Below are positions 1 to 10,873 of a stretch of DNA of 64,000 nucleotides, piece by piece. How positions within the stretch are numbered: the first letter of the stretch is position 1; every line of letters starts with the position of its first letter. The notes under the pieces are model-generated. The model searched no databases, was not told where the DNA came from, and was given only the letters and a program-made list of their open reading frames with translations. The stretch comes from Nematostella vectensis. Its lineage: Eukaryota; Cnidaria; Anthozoa; Actiniaria; Edwardsiidae. The stretch covers positions 5,571,501-5,635,500 of the forward strand of contig NC_064043.1 in assembly GCF_932526225.1 (NCBI RefSeq), in the 5' to 3' direction. A program made the position numbers and the translations under genes.

Positions 1-378
1 ATTTAATATCAATATCTGAATCTTAGAATGTGAATAAATATGGTTTAAGTTCACTACAGACATTGTACAATCAATTGTTTACTTTACCGCAAGCTAATAC
101 TTTACCGCAAGCTAATACTTGTAGGTTTAGAGATTTTGTGACTGTGCGCTATTGTTAGTTTCTGTGTGACGACCTCTCACTTGTAATTCAGCCATGATAG
201 CTGCAATGGTGTAGAAATAAACATATATTTATTATTATTATTATTATTATTATGAGTAACGAGTTTTAATAGGTTTCTTTTGTCAAAATTACACTACCTT
301 CTAATTCAATTTATCATACTGTAGTTGCAACTAGCCATTAATTTTGAGGATGGGCAGTTAAGTTTTAGATAAGCTTAT
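1..378. other. No gene seen at the left edge
   Basis: No exon, RNA gene or conserved motif was recognised here. It holds an ATT trinucleotide run at about 227-253 and AT-rich sequence. The missing first coding exon of the TMEM167B gene (only a few codons) could lie here or left of the window, but no ATG followed by a donor in the right phase was found. Confidence 0.5.
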
Positions 379-1465
379 GAGGGAGCACGGCAGAATGTGT
401 TTCATTTACCACAAAAGTAAGCCACTTTGTTATGCTACGTGTCATGTGTGTTGTTTTGTAAGTGGAGATATCAGTTGCGCTGTTGGGGGTGTTGGGCTCG
501 CATTATGAAGTGGATTATGTTTGTCAACAGGGTTTTTGTTTATTTTCATCGGTTACAGACTGCCCGAATATATCAGATACGCGTAGTGTTGGCACGAAGT
601 GCCAACAAAGGATGCACAAAGTGCATCGCGAGCCTTGGAGAGGCAAGAAAAATAGAGGGGAGTGAAACTGTGGTGGGCATGATGGCTCTAAGCCAATCAG
701 AACCACAGTTTCAGAGGTGTGTCTTCTCGCTATGTGTGTAGTAGTTTCTTTGGAGATATTTTGACTGAAATTAGAGATCTGAAGTTAACCGTGACAAGAA
801 ACACGGGTATATAAATCCATTACAAATAACCATGACAAGAAATCCTCGGTGAAGACAGACCAAAGCCATATAAAGGATAATGTTTCTCGCCTTCCTTCCT
901 ACTCTTCTTTCCATTGTGTCAGGGAGAGTTAGATCTGGTATTCGTCCATTGTTGCTAGACTAGGAATCGTGTTGTCTGTTCGTATGCACTCAGAATAATG
1001 TTGTCTGTTCGTACGCACTCGTAGCCTACCTCTAGGCTTTGATAGTTTTTCCGGCAACGCTTCGTCAACATCAAGTTCATTTCCAGGCAAAAAAGTCAAA
1101 TGTATTTAATATTCTTCAAGGAAATAAAGCTGACTATTTATGCAGTGTGTTAATCTGAGTTTGAATTCAGCGTGCTAAAAGTTCGAATAGAGCGTGCGGA
1201 TCAGGTTTATCATAGCAACATACTACACACATCACTACAAACAAGAGTTACAGTTTCACTCCCTGTAACTCTCTACCCTCGGAAAGGATTCAGGTATAAT
1301 ACCAACAAAGACCCTGTTGACAAACATAATCCACTTCATAATCCGAGCCCCCTACCCCCAACAGCGCAACTGACATCTCTACTTACAAAACAAACACACA
1401 TCTTTGCATAATAAAATGGTTTATTTCGTAGTAAATGAAGCACATTCTGCTGTGCTCCCCTGGTT
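379..1465. repeat. Foldback-type element with ~165-bp inverted arms
   Basis: The left arm (about 379-541) and the right arm (about 1304-1465) are reverse complements with scattered mismatches and small indels. Shared blocks include GGGAGCAC.GCAGAATGTG, TCAGTTGCGCTGTTGGGGG and the stretch ending TTTGTCAACAGGGT. Weaker inverted similarity continues inward (for example GGGAGTGAAACTGT). The roughly 760-bp centre has no transposase-like reading frame. A foldback or MITE-type DNA transposon is the simplest reading. I could not define clean target-site duplications, so the ends are approximate. The right arm ends about 50 bp before a TMEM167B acceptor. Confidence 0.7.
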
Positions 1466-1515
1466 TGTTGTGGATGAGCCTTTAATCAATTGTTTCTACT
1501 TTTCCTATCTTGCAG

Positions 1516-2394
1516 TATATTCCTTTGATGGCCTTTTGGCTTTTGCTCTTCTTATAATCTGCACCTGTGCATACATTCGCAAGGTTCCACGTCTCAAGTC
1601 TTTCTTTCTATCAGAGAAAAAAGGATTCTTTGGGGTTTTCTACAAAGGTTTGTATGTATAGGCCTTTTCCATGTCTCATCATCAAGTCAAGAACTCTCAT
1701 CAAGTGCCCAGCCTGTGGACTTCACCCTTCCCTAATTAAAAAAAGCCTTGCATATTTGTTTGGCATTGAATTGATTGAAAGAGTGTGAGAGAGCTATCAA
1801 GGATAAAGCACATTTAAAAGCCAATTATCACGGAATAGGAAGAAAAATGTTGATTGTGCTTGAGTTTCATCTGTAAACACCATAATTATACCCAGGCCCA
1901 GATTATCAAAATGGTAGCTCATCAGAAATCAATATTTTCAAGTCAATTTGGAATAGGCCTGACAAAATAAGGAGTTCTGGACACTGAGATATAAGAGTAA
2001 CATCAAGATTTAAAACAATTAGAAAACCTGAGTTCAGTCTTATTCTTAGTTCAGGCATAAAAACCTGCATGTCCACATCAGGGACTGTGATTCACTTTGT
2101 AGGGGTAAATCTGAGATTTGCCGAGGCGCCGAGACACCTGTCTCAGAATCCGAGCCCAAGACTTTTGTAAAATTTTGAAATCCTGAGCCTGAGCTTTTCT
2201 TATCCCTTTGTGAGACTTTAAAAATTTGGAGGTACCCATCACTACCCCTCTTTGTATTTGCCCTCTTAAGCTGAATTGTCAAATAAAACATAAATTTTAC
2301 TTTTTTTTCAGCTGCTGTAATTGGTGTGCGTCTTCACTGGGCGGTGGCGTTGTCATGTGTGTTGATGTCTGTGTACATACTTGTTTTGAAGTGA
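1516..2394 (+). CDS. TMEM167B: Kish-B / TMEM167B, last two coding exons
   Basis: Small two-pass Golgi membrane protein of the Kish family, involved in secretory trafficking. Two exons are visible: 1516-1647 and 2312-2394. Exon 1516-1647 follows a TTGCAG acceptor and encodes [20 protein letters not shown], a membrane segment, then a basic loop with KVPRLK and LSEKKG.FGVFYK. Exon 2312-2394 follows a T-rich CAG and encodes [17 protein letters not shown] and a second membrane segment ending in VLK and a TGA stop. The ICTCAYI and LSEKKG motifs are diagnostic of Kish-B rather than Kish-A. Both junctions are phase 1. The protein would be about 74 residues; the first codons (MTN-V in human) lie on an upstream exon I could not locate, so the gene is partial as annotated. 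Confidence 0.9.
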
Positions 2395-2678
2395 AGAGAT
2401 TCTCAACTTATTTTAAACCAGGTGGAAAGGAGATCAGCGTTCTATCTGGTACACAAATTTCAAATGGACAAAAACAGAAAGTGGCTGTGCAAGATGAAGG
2501 CCTTGTTTGATACATGGACAAAGACTGGGCACATTTGGCCAGCTATCTAAGACATTTGCAAGATGAGATATTTATATGAATTTGTACATAGAAAACAATT
2601 TGATTCCAAGGTGTTTGAATTTTTTTTATTTGCCAGCAAAACCTTTTAAGCACTAGAATAACTGCTGGATAGAAAAAT

Positions 2679-2684
2679 AATAAA
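2679..2684 (+). terminator. Candidate polyadenylation signal of TMEM167B
   Basis: Canonical AATAAA 285 bp after the TMEM167B stop, in AT-rich 3' flank. No other strong candidate lies closer. Inferred from sequence only. Confidence 0.45.
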
Positions 2685-3089
2685 AGCTAAGTATTTTATA
2701 AATATAAGTGAAATATTCAGTCTTCATTAGAAGTGGACTGTTAGCTTTCCCCAGTGCTATAGAGCATTTTGCTTGGTAGAAATAATATAACAGGGTACAA
2801 GGGTGGGTGTAAGTCATTCAGCCGTGATATTGAGTAGACTATGAAATAATAAAATGAAATAATTTTTGAAAATTCCTCTGAATACATAGCCTGCATAAGT
2901 AGCTGCCTCTGTTGCTTGCCAAATTAGACTACCTAAAAGTACTCCAATGTGGCAGTCAATTGGTTATAATCACCTTTTCTGCCACAAATTGTCACTATAT
3001 TTGTTTTGTCAACAGACCATTCACAACTTACAAGACCTTTTTTTTATTGATAGTTGGGTGGATGTATGGATTATAATGAGGGCCACAGC

Positions 3090-3249
3090 CAGGGTTCAAA
3101 ATAGTGGCCAGCTCCCGGCGATAGCTGGCTGTTTTCTGGTCTTTATTTGCATTTCCCTTTCATATTTTTAGTACGCAGGCTTTTTTCCCCACCAAAATCC
3201 AGAAGGCTGGCAAAATCTAGCAGATTTAAACAAGTTATTTTGAACCCTG
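3090..3249. mobile_element. 160-bp MITE, termini CAGGGTTCAAAATA
   Basis: Begins CAGGGTTCAAAATA and ends with its exact reverse complement TATTTTGAACCCTG. It is flanked on both sides by ACAGC (3085-3089 and 3250-3254), a 5-bp target-site duplication. The interior contains TAGCTGGC-type motifs and no coding capacity. A non-autonomous DNA transposon, superfamily not assigned. Confidence 0.75.
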
Positions 3250-4120
3250 ACAGCCATTCTGTCAAAAACTGTGGCACCTGCCCCAGGCACAATTAAAAAG
3301 AAAATTAAAATAGTCAAGTTATAATTTTGTTTATATGGTGATAGTGATCTTGTCATGAACATAGCACATTCCTATTTATGGCCCTGATAATGTAAAACCA
3401 TTAGTGTTTGGCATGTTTAATAACATGTCCTTGATATAATGTACTTGATAACTTGACCATAAACAACATTTTGTCAGATCTTTAATAAACCCAGCTTTAC
3501 TAAACCCAGCTTCTCATCCCAAAAATATTCAGATTTCCAGTCCGTCCCTAGCTATTAGTGAATGCAAGAGCTGCAGCTTGCAGAAATCTCATATTTAAGG
3601 GCCCTTGCACGTATCTCTTTGTGGCTATAAAATGGCATTCCCTCTTGCAGGACTGAAACTTTTTTATTGGGGACACCTCTATATAAGGTTTTTGTCCAAA
3701 TTCAATATTTTGAATTCTGAAGACAAAGCAGACACCTCAATACATTTTAGCTGTTGCATTTACAAAGAATGACTGAAGCTTGACCTACCCCTCCCCCCCC
3801 AACAGCTCATGTCCCCATAGACAAATTATATTCCAATTTAAGCCCCAAGAAGTGGCACCTTCCCCACTCTAGATAGACAGACATTGCTCATTAGCCTCAC
3901 AAAGTACATGAACTGATAAAAAAAATGATACTTATACTCAGAATTGTTGTTGCATTACATCCCAAATCCTTGTCTCATTTGGGAGTAACTCAGTTAAATG
4001 GTGACTTAGACACTGCTTTGACTGTTTGGTTTGTAATATTCCCAAACAAGATGAGGATTTTGGAGGTCATGCAACAACATCAGCTATTTTTTCAAACAAA
4101 GCAATATCAATGAAAAACAG

Positions 4121-4240
4121 CAGGCACGTAAACAGGATTAGCTAAGGAGTGTGTGCAGTCATAGGTATCATATGGAAAAAGCATAGTATTTGAAGATTCC
4201 TTAATAAGAAATTACCCACACCCCTCTGCGTAAGCCCCTG
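4121..4240. mobile_element. MITE family A, copy 1 (shortened)
   Basis: Starts CAGGCACGTAAACAGGATT and ends TGCGTAAGCCCCTG, decayed versions of the CAGGCGCGTACAC terminal repeat of the copy at 48559-48724. It shares a nearly identical ~47-bp core (CATAGGTATCATATGG through GAAGATTCCTTAAT) with the copy at 28480-28613. It is flanked by AACAG at 4116-4120 and 4241-4245, a 5-bp target duplication. Confidence 0.75.
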
Positions 4241-4487
4241 AACAGGGGCAGGGGAATTGAGACAATGCAGTACAAGCTAGATGGATAGAACTGGGGAAAT
4301 TGCTGTTTCTAAGTGAGCTGTATTGGGATGTTCTGCTAATCAACTAGTGTTATATTTGCTATTCAACCAATGCATAACACAGTAGTTGCCCCCGGGGGTA
4401 CCCTAATAACAGAACTGGCTTCCCCTTAGGAAAAGCAGTTGGTTGAATTTGATAGAGAGATAGCAAAATCGGAAAAATCCTTCAATC

Positions 4488-4553
4488 TAAGGGATAGTAG
4501 TTGGTCGAAATTATATACCCTAAAGATGGGACTATCACCCGTCTACTTTTCTC
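4488..4553. repeat. Dispersed ~65-bp repeat, copy 1
   Basis: The stretch from TAAGGGATAG through TACCCTAAAGATG to GTCTACTTTT recurs at about 49499-49559 in the same orientation with a few mismatches. It is followed by a poly-C tract near 4552-4566. No terminal repeats were found, so the type of element is unknown. Confidence 0.55.
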
Positions 4554-4569
4554 CCCCCCCCCCCCCAGA

Positions 4570-7091
4570 GGTAGCTGCCTACTATTTATAGAATTTATCT
4601 GTTTACCCAACAGTTTCCTCAGCTGGGACTACAGTGCAAGCTCTTGCAAATGATTTTCAATAGCTGAATCACTCTCTGGCTTCTGTCATTCAAAATCCTT
4701 GAGGTGTTTTCATTGGCCAGCAGTGCATTGGTTTCCAAATTCTCATACCTCCGAAAGCCGCTGACCAATTAAAAAGCATCAAATGTTATTTTGTTAATTT
4801 GGATGATAAAAGCCACAAAGTGCTTTAGAAGTAGAAAATTATTTGTGAGAGTTAGCAGAATATTGAAACAAGCAGTAAGCTTCCTCCATGGGCTGCTTTT
4901 TTTAATCTGAAAAGAAGCTTTGTATGCTTTTTCAATGAATTTCATATTTTCTTTAAGCAAATAAATTAATGAGCTTTCTCAACAAGAGCCTCATTTCCTG
5001 ATGCAGGATACTAATTTTTCCATCAAGTAAAAAATGAATATTCATAAGATCCACTATGAATTATTTTTTGTCTATTCTTTTTGCTGTGGCAGTAATTGTG
5101 CCTTGTTACTAGTCAAATAAAATTCTCTTTCATACAATAGATGATGCCCACACAATCCTGACAGCATCGCGACTCTCCAACTTTCTTAAAAATCATAAAT
5201 CCACAGACCAAGATCACATAGTAGATGCATGTAACCTTGGATACGATGAATTTTAACAAGCACAGCTGAAATCCAAGGAAATTAATATGTAGAAGTGTCT
5301 TTGTACTCTCAAAATTTGTACTCCTTAGCTTGAAGAATTAATAGATTTGATGGCTGTTGATTAAAATAAAAAGACTTCGAGTACTTGGCTTTGGTATTCC
5401 TATTTTGCAGAGTATAAGAGACTGGTTGAATCAATGGGGCCTAATGTAGCCATTGAAGAGTCAAACATGAATATTTGTTGATTTTCAAGTGGATAACAGC
5501 TGGGCCATGTAGTAGATGAAGTATAGTCTGATGAAATTTGAAACTGTGTTTCTCTCACTTTTTATAAGCTTGTAGCACCATGACACCACAAGAGGACAAG
5601 AGGTAGCAGATTTATTCATTCCAATGTGGCTTGAGGATGATCTGGCGCAATTAAAAGGTCACAGATTGTATAGCAGAGGTATATCAGAGGGTTGTCTTAA
5701 GTGAGAATTAGCCCCATATTTCACTTCCATTCAAAACGTTTCACTGATGACTTGCCATTTAAGTTTAATGAGTACATTTTGTCATTGTTATATCTACAAT
5801 GATAGGTTTTATCCTGTCCAACCCAAGATGATGATCTCCATAATGCGGGGTTGAAACTTTGACAGCCAGACAATCTAATTTTACAAACCTGAATCACTGT
5901 GAACCCTGCCAATACAGTGTGCAGCATCTTGTAACAAATTACTGTTGCAGTCATGAACTCTATCATTTACATTTTCTCTACACTAGGTATTGCCCACAAC
6001 TGTGGTTTATTATGTCTTTTTTTGAAAGACTACAAACTAATAAAGAAACATCACTAAAATGCTCACAATGGTCTGTGGCACATAAAAATCACCTTAAAAC
6101 ATTTTTTACAGCACTTCCATATGCTAGCTTGCTTCACTTTCAGTGTATTTGATGGAGCAATTATCTCTCAGAACAGCAGATGTTTTTCTTCAACAAGAAG
6201 AGACTAAATCAAGCAGAATAAAAAAAATCATTTCAGAGTAAAAATTACATATTTTTGTTTTTGCTCTGAAAAATGCAAAGCATTAGTTATGCTTTTCATT
6301 TGCCAAAATAACTCAGGATTTTAAGAGAAATGTTTGGATAGGCTGCTAACAGGTGCTGAAATCACCAAAGCAACGTTTTGCAAAACACGAAACAGAATTA
6401 TGTGTTTAACTTCCAGAACTATCACTTAACAGCAAAATGAAACAAAAATAATTTAACTTCAAAGTAATTCTAGAGTGAACAGTTCAAATTTGAAGCAAAA
6501 CAGTGTGTAAATGGATCTGAATGAAATGCACATATACAATAGGTAATTTGAAAGACATATTGCTGTGTTAGCTTAAAACAAAAGAAAGGGAATCAGAGGA
6601 AGTTAAAGGCACAAGAAAAAGGAGACTTCAACACCTGTTTATAAATTATGTTTGTTTCATCTATGCCAATAATCTAACTCCAGAGAAATATTAAAAATAA
6701 TCCAAAAAGATTCTAAAATCAAATAAGTTTTCAGAAAAAAATATGAGGCTCTTTCTAAGGGGTTTAGTTAAATGAGTAAAATATAGTTAAAGTGTTTTCA
6801 TTTTTCATGGACAAATGGAGAGCTATCCCAAGTTGTACATGCTTTAGAATGAGCCCCATAAAAATAAAGCATCAGACTAGAAAACAATTAAACTGGTAAG
6901 CACCCTATCTCTCTTGCTGAAAATCTTGCTAGATCAAGGCACTAGCCATTCTTTGGAACGAGTTCATGAAGTCTTTCATTTCAAAATGCAACAAGCAAAA
7001 CATCCAGTCCATTGCTTTATACCAACTGAACACATTATACTCAAACCATCATGAATAAAGTCCAGTAAGCAAAATCGTCCAAAGCACAATC
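4570..7091. other. Gene-free stretch; 3' flank of RBM15
   Basis: Between the convergent TMEM167B and RBM15 genes. No splice-supported exon was recognised on either strand. Part of it is probably the RBM15 3' untranslated region. TTTATT on the + strand (AATAAA on the minus strand) at 6006-6011 and 5611-5616 are candidate polyadenylation signals, which would imply a UTR of 1-1.5 kb. Confidence 0.5.
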
Positions 7092-9647
7092 TTAAGCTGC
7101 TCCCCGTACAACAACAATTACCAAATGATCTTCTTTAGAGGGCTCTGCAGACAAATGTGGCGCAATGCGTAAGAGATGCTCATGTGAAAATTGACACGGT
7201 GGGAAAGCATGAAGAACACCAACATCATCCTTTGCATTGGTTGAGTTACTAGGCGATACAGGAAGATTGACAACTCCCGCAGCTTGTTTCTGTTTAAGAT
7301 ATGTCATGAGGTTGCGAAGTGGACGGTGCTGTAACTCTTCAGTTGATTCTGGCAGTTGTATCTGTGTGCCTGGTAATGCAAGTAACAAGCAGTGCCCTGA
7401 GGCCCCAGCTGTGTTGATACGACGAGAAACTTCCTCCAGCTTAGGTTGGTCAAGTCGCAAGCGCTGAGTAATCCTTAATGAACTCTTAGTTGATCCATCA
7501 TTTCGAATAAGTGAATCAGCAATCTCTGGATTTCCACCAACCAAATGCATGCGCACTGGAAAAGCGCTATTCTTCAGAATAAGTGACCCTTTCCAAGCAA
7601 CTGCAAACCTTTTAGCAAGATCCTGTAGGTTCTCTGTTCCAGGGGGCATAGGGTTTGGGTTCTCTTTAGATGGAGTTTGCTCTTTAGTCCTCGCATCACT
7701 TTCTTTCTTGTCCTTCGTGGGTTTCTTGTCCAAGGTTTGCTCCTCAGAGTTCTTTCCTTGGTCATTTTCGTTCAAACCTGCATTGCTTCCTGTGTGTGAG
7801 CGACTGAAGTGACTGTCAGAAGATGAACCAGAGTGACGACGAGCATTAGGTGAGGTGCGACGTGAACGATTTGGATTATCTGGTGATGGTGAGCTAGTTC
7901 TTGAAGTTTTCGGAGGTTTAGTATTGTTTTCCTCATTCTGGTGGTCCCTTTTCCGATATTGACCTCTCCGTTTTCGAGGTCCTTCATCATCCATGCCCTT
8001 GCTGGGTGAGCGCTCAAACTGTGCAAAGTCTTCCAAAGGTGGTGTCTGGGGGCCCCGGCGCCTATACTGGGGGCCTCGTGACATCTTGTCCAGTGAACGC
8101 CGGTCCCAATCATTAGAATCCACACCTGGTCCCTTGCGATCCTGCCTGTCCCAGTCATCTGGGAATGACCTTTGTGGAGTGTTGTTTTCAGGTCGATCGT
8201 AATTTCCTGACTGATAGCCATCATCATTTCTCCAGTTTCTGTTGAAGCTATTGCTTCCTTCTCTTCTTTCCCTACGGAAATCGCGAAGATTGTCGTCTTT
8301 TGGGTCCACAAAAGCTCTGTCATCTCTGAAGTCTCCATCTTGTGGCGGAGAGTACAAATCATTAATGCGATCAACGTCGTTGCTGCGTGCTCGTGAGGGA
8401 CTGACACCCCTGCGGCCACCGTAAAACGAAGGGTCGTAGTCTTTCATACCTTGCTCTTTGTCCGCAAAATCGATCCTCAACCGTCGGTCACCCATCTGAA
8501 AACCTCGCATTTCGCGAGCGGCAACAGAAGCTGCGTCCAAACTGTCGTAAAGAATATAGGCATGGTCGCCCCCTTTGCGATAGTCGATGCGACGAATAGC
8601 ACCAAAGCGATCGAACTCACGCTCGAGCTCTGGTATCGAAATCCATGGCCCTAAACCTCCAACCCAAAGACGAGTGGTTTGTTGACTGCGACCGTAACCA
8701 ATCTTAATGTGGTTCCTACCAATACATTGGCCTTGCATTGCACACTTTGCTTTTGCAGCCACGTCGAGATCAGCAAACTTGACGAACGCATACGTGTTCC
8801 CTTGACCACGGGCCGGGCGTTTGATATCCACGTCGAGAACAACACCAAATTTCTCGAACGACAGGCGAAGGTCTTGACACGAAATCCCCGTTTCTAGATT
8901 TCCCACAAAAAGGGTCCTTGTAGCTTTAGGGTCTTCCTCAGGCGGTATATACTCTTGTTGCGGTGGGGTGAAATTACCACCTCCTCTGTTCCTGCGATCA
9001 TAATCACCACGGCCACGGTCGAACTCAAATGGTGGAGGATTTGAAGCACGTTGCTTCCAACGAACTGGCGAAGCGGATCTGTGGTAGTAGTCTCCCGGGC
9101 TATGATTCGAAGTTCTCTCAGGGTACAGATTATATTCAATCCGCAAAGGACGATCAAATAAAATGGTTCTACTGCGACGTTCTAGGGCTCTTTTGGTCTC
9201 CTTTGCATCATCAAGTGATCGAAAATACAAAACTGCATAGCGATCATTGCCGCGACCAAACAAGTGAACCGATATATCACCGAATTTTTTGAACTCGTGA
9301 AAAATGCTTTCCTTCATAGGCTGGTCTCCTATGTGATTAGCAAGATTTGATAATCGTATTTGTGGCTCCGGGTCTCTGTCAACTCTTCTTTGTTGTATCT
9401 GATAGTTGTTGTCGTTGCGCATGTTACTAATAGCGGATCTTTTGTACGTCCTTTCATCCGAGTGCTTTCGTGGAAGAGATGTAGTTCGTCGTTGCACGGG
9501 GGAACCACTATCCCGCGCGCTTTCCGGCGACGAAAATCGTTCTCGAACACCGTTATCATCCAAGTCAGCCCTAGAACGACCCCGTTTAGATTTAACATGT
9601 GTCTCTGCATCCGAAGATCTCTTCATGACCATCATATGTCCAGCCAA
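7092..9647 (-). CDS. RBM15: RBM15 / Spenito RNA-binding protein (3 RRM + SPOC)
   Basis: An 851-residue protein in one uninterrupted exon. Three RRMs are visible: about residues 96-173 (IRLSNL ... YAVLYF), 244-318 (TLFVGNL ... NTYAFVKF) and 325-395 (LWVGGLG ... HAYILY). A low-complexity middle follows, rich in R, D, S and P. A SPOC domain fills about 681-850 (WKGSLILKN, FPVRMHLVGG, LRITQRLRLDQPKLEEVSRR, HCLLLALPG, DHLVIVVVRG). This order is that of the short SPEN-family members RBM15/RBM15B/Spenito, which in animals recruit the m6A methyltransferase complex and act in nuclear RNA processing. The start is the first ATG of the open frame; the N-terminus is R/S-rich as in the family. The absence of coding introns matches human RBM15 and contrasts with the neighbours. 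Nuclear localisation is expected. Confidence 0.95.
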   Translation of the reverse strand: MAGHMMVMKRSSDAETHVKSKRGRSRADLDDNGVRERFSSPESARDSGSPVQRRTTSLPRKHSDERTYKRSAISNMRNDNNYQIQQRRVDRDPEPQIRLSNLANHIGDQPMKESIFHEFKKFGDISVHLFGRGNDRYAVLYFRSLDDAKETKRALERRSRTILFDRPLRIEYNLYPERTSNHSPGDYYHRSASPVRWKQRASNPPPFEFDRGRGDYDRRNRGGGNFTPPQQEYIPPEEDPKATRTLFVGNLETGISCQDLRLSFEKFGVVLDVDIKRPARGQGNTYAFVKFADLDVAAKAKCAMQGQCIGRNHIKIGYGRSQQTTRLWVGGLGPWISIPELEREFDRFGAIRRIDYRKGGDHAYILYDSLDAASVAAREMRGFQMGDRRLRIDFADKEQGMKDYDPSFYGGRRGVSPSRARSNDVDRINDLYSPPQDGDFRDDRAFVDPKDDNLRDFRRERREGSNSFNRNWRNDDGYQSGNYDRPENNTPQRSFPDDWDRQDRKGPGVDSNDWDRRSLDKMSRGPQYRRRGPQTPPLEDFAQFERSPSKGMDDEGPRKRRGQYRKRDHQNEENNTKPPKTSRTSSPSPDNPNRSRRTSPNARRHSGSSSDSHFSRSHTGSNAGLNENDQGKNSEEQTLDKKPTKDKKESDARTKEQTPSKENPNPMPPGTENLQDLAKRFAVAWKGSLILKNSAFPVRMHLVGGNPEIADSLIRNDGSTKSSLRITQRLRLDQPKLEEVSRRINTAGASGHCLLLALPGTQIQLPESTEELQHRPLRNLMTYLKQKQAAGVVNLPVSPSNSTNAKDDVGVLHAFPPCQFSHEHLLRIAPHLSAEPSKEDHLVIVVVRGAA

Positions 9648-9659
9648 TCCCGGAAAAAT

Positions 9660-9745
9660 ATAGCCACTATATTATCCGTTTATAATCCAAGATGGCGGCC
9701 TAAAATTTGATGTGTCGCTTCTGCGATGACGTAGAGCACGTGGGG
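9660..9745. promoter_or_regulatory. Probable RBM15 promoter: YY1, CRE-half and E-box motifs
   Basis: Just upstream of the RBM15 start. AAGATGGCGGC at 9689-9699 matches the YY1 consensus, TGACGTA at 9727-9733 is a CRE half-site and CACGTG at 9737-9742 is an E-box. Such clusters are typical of TATA-less housekeeping promoters close to the transcription start. Motif match only; no transcript evidence. Confidence 0.5.
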
Positions 9746-10860
9746 ATTGTGTCACGCGCTGGGAGAAAATACAAAATCATCAAAACTTGAGCCTACAAAA
9801 ACACATCTTACTTGTTCATGAGATATCCAAAGCTTTATCAACTGTAATAACTAAATAAATTAATTTAAAGTGTTTCATTTTATGCAGTGAATGACAACTT
9901 TTACTGCCTGATGATAATTTTTGTGGCATTGTTGGTTGGAGGAACTAAGCTATATTCTTGTAACCCTACATCTATTCCAATGACATTATCAAAGAATATT
10001 CACGTGATCAAATTAGAGAAATTACAAATGTGAAACAGTAAAAAGGAAATGACCACTTCATGCTTCTAAATCGAAAACGAAAAGAGGGAAGAATATAGAG
10101 ACTTGGAGCATTTAAAAATTTAAGTGAATTGTATATAAATACTGTAGACGCAAAGTTTTTATCATACACTTCATTCAAAGCTTTTGTACCTAGGGTAGGA
10201 CTCCAAAAGAATATACATTTACAAAATCATACCAAAAGCAATCTAAGGAAAGTAGAAGCAGATGGTTATCTACTGCTGTCAGTAAAGTATTAAAATTACT
10301 AAGCGACCAAGGCGTTAAACAACGAAGACTTAATCAATTTTCAAAGAAAAATCTCAGACTTCTAGTCTAAGAGTAACTTCTTAGTCTTTTAAATAAAAAT
10401 CCTTTTTTTCATATTAAGGTTTATAAATATTCATATCTAAAATTGCAGCTGACTAATGTGCGTGTACAGCAAACGACCATACTTAATATTTGTGCTTGGT
10501 ATATGCCAAAATCTATAAAACCGAATTTTTAATTAAGAGGGAGGGCGTACAATTTTCAGTTTCATCTATCTTGTTCATTGCAGTCCTATATGATTGGTGT
10601 TTGTTTTTGTTTAAAGCTTTTACTTTCTTTATCTCACAAATCTTCTTGTTTCAAGTATAACGGGCGTTTTTTTATTATTCTTAATATACGAAAATGACAT
10701 TTTTCCAGCTGTTTGGTGAATAAATCAAAAAGACTCTTTTCCTCGCGAACGCCAGCCCAGCAAAATACAGAGAAAAGAGGCCTCTATTAGCAGGGAAAGC
10801 AAAAAGTCACCCTCCCTCTCTCTCTTTCGCGCTCCTCGACAAATATGAGGCGCGGTTGCA
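9746..10860. other. Intergenic space between divergent RBM15 and ZNF277
   Basis: No coding exon or repeat was recognised. Near its right end GGTTGCAAGGCGACC (about 10855-10869) is an imperfect inverted repeat resembling an RFX X-box, a few bases before the ZNF277 ATG. The 1.2-kb gap could hold both promoters. Confidence 0.4.
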
Positions 10861-10873
10861 AGGCGACCTAAAC

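Noticed and set aside
870-960. ATG frame MFLAFLPTLLSIVSG ending in a phase-1 donor as TMEM167B exon 1
   Set aside because: Phase fits, but Kish-B proteins normally have only about three residues before the conserved V-Y-S, and the segment lies inside the inverted-repeat element.
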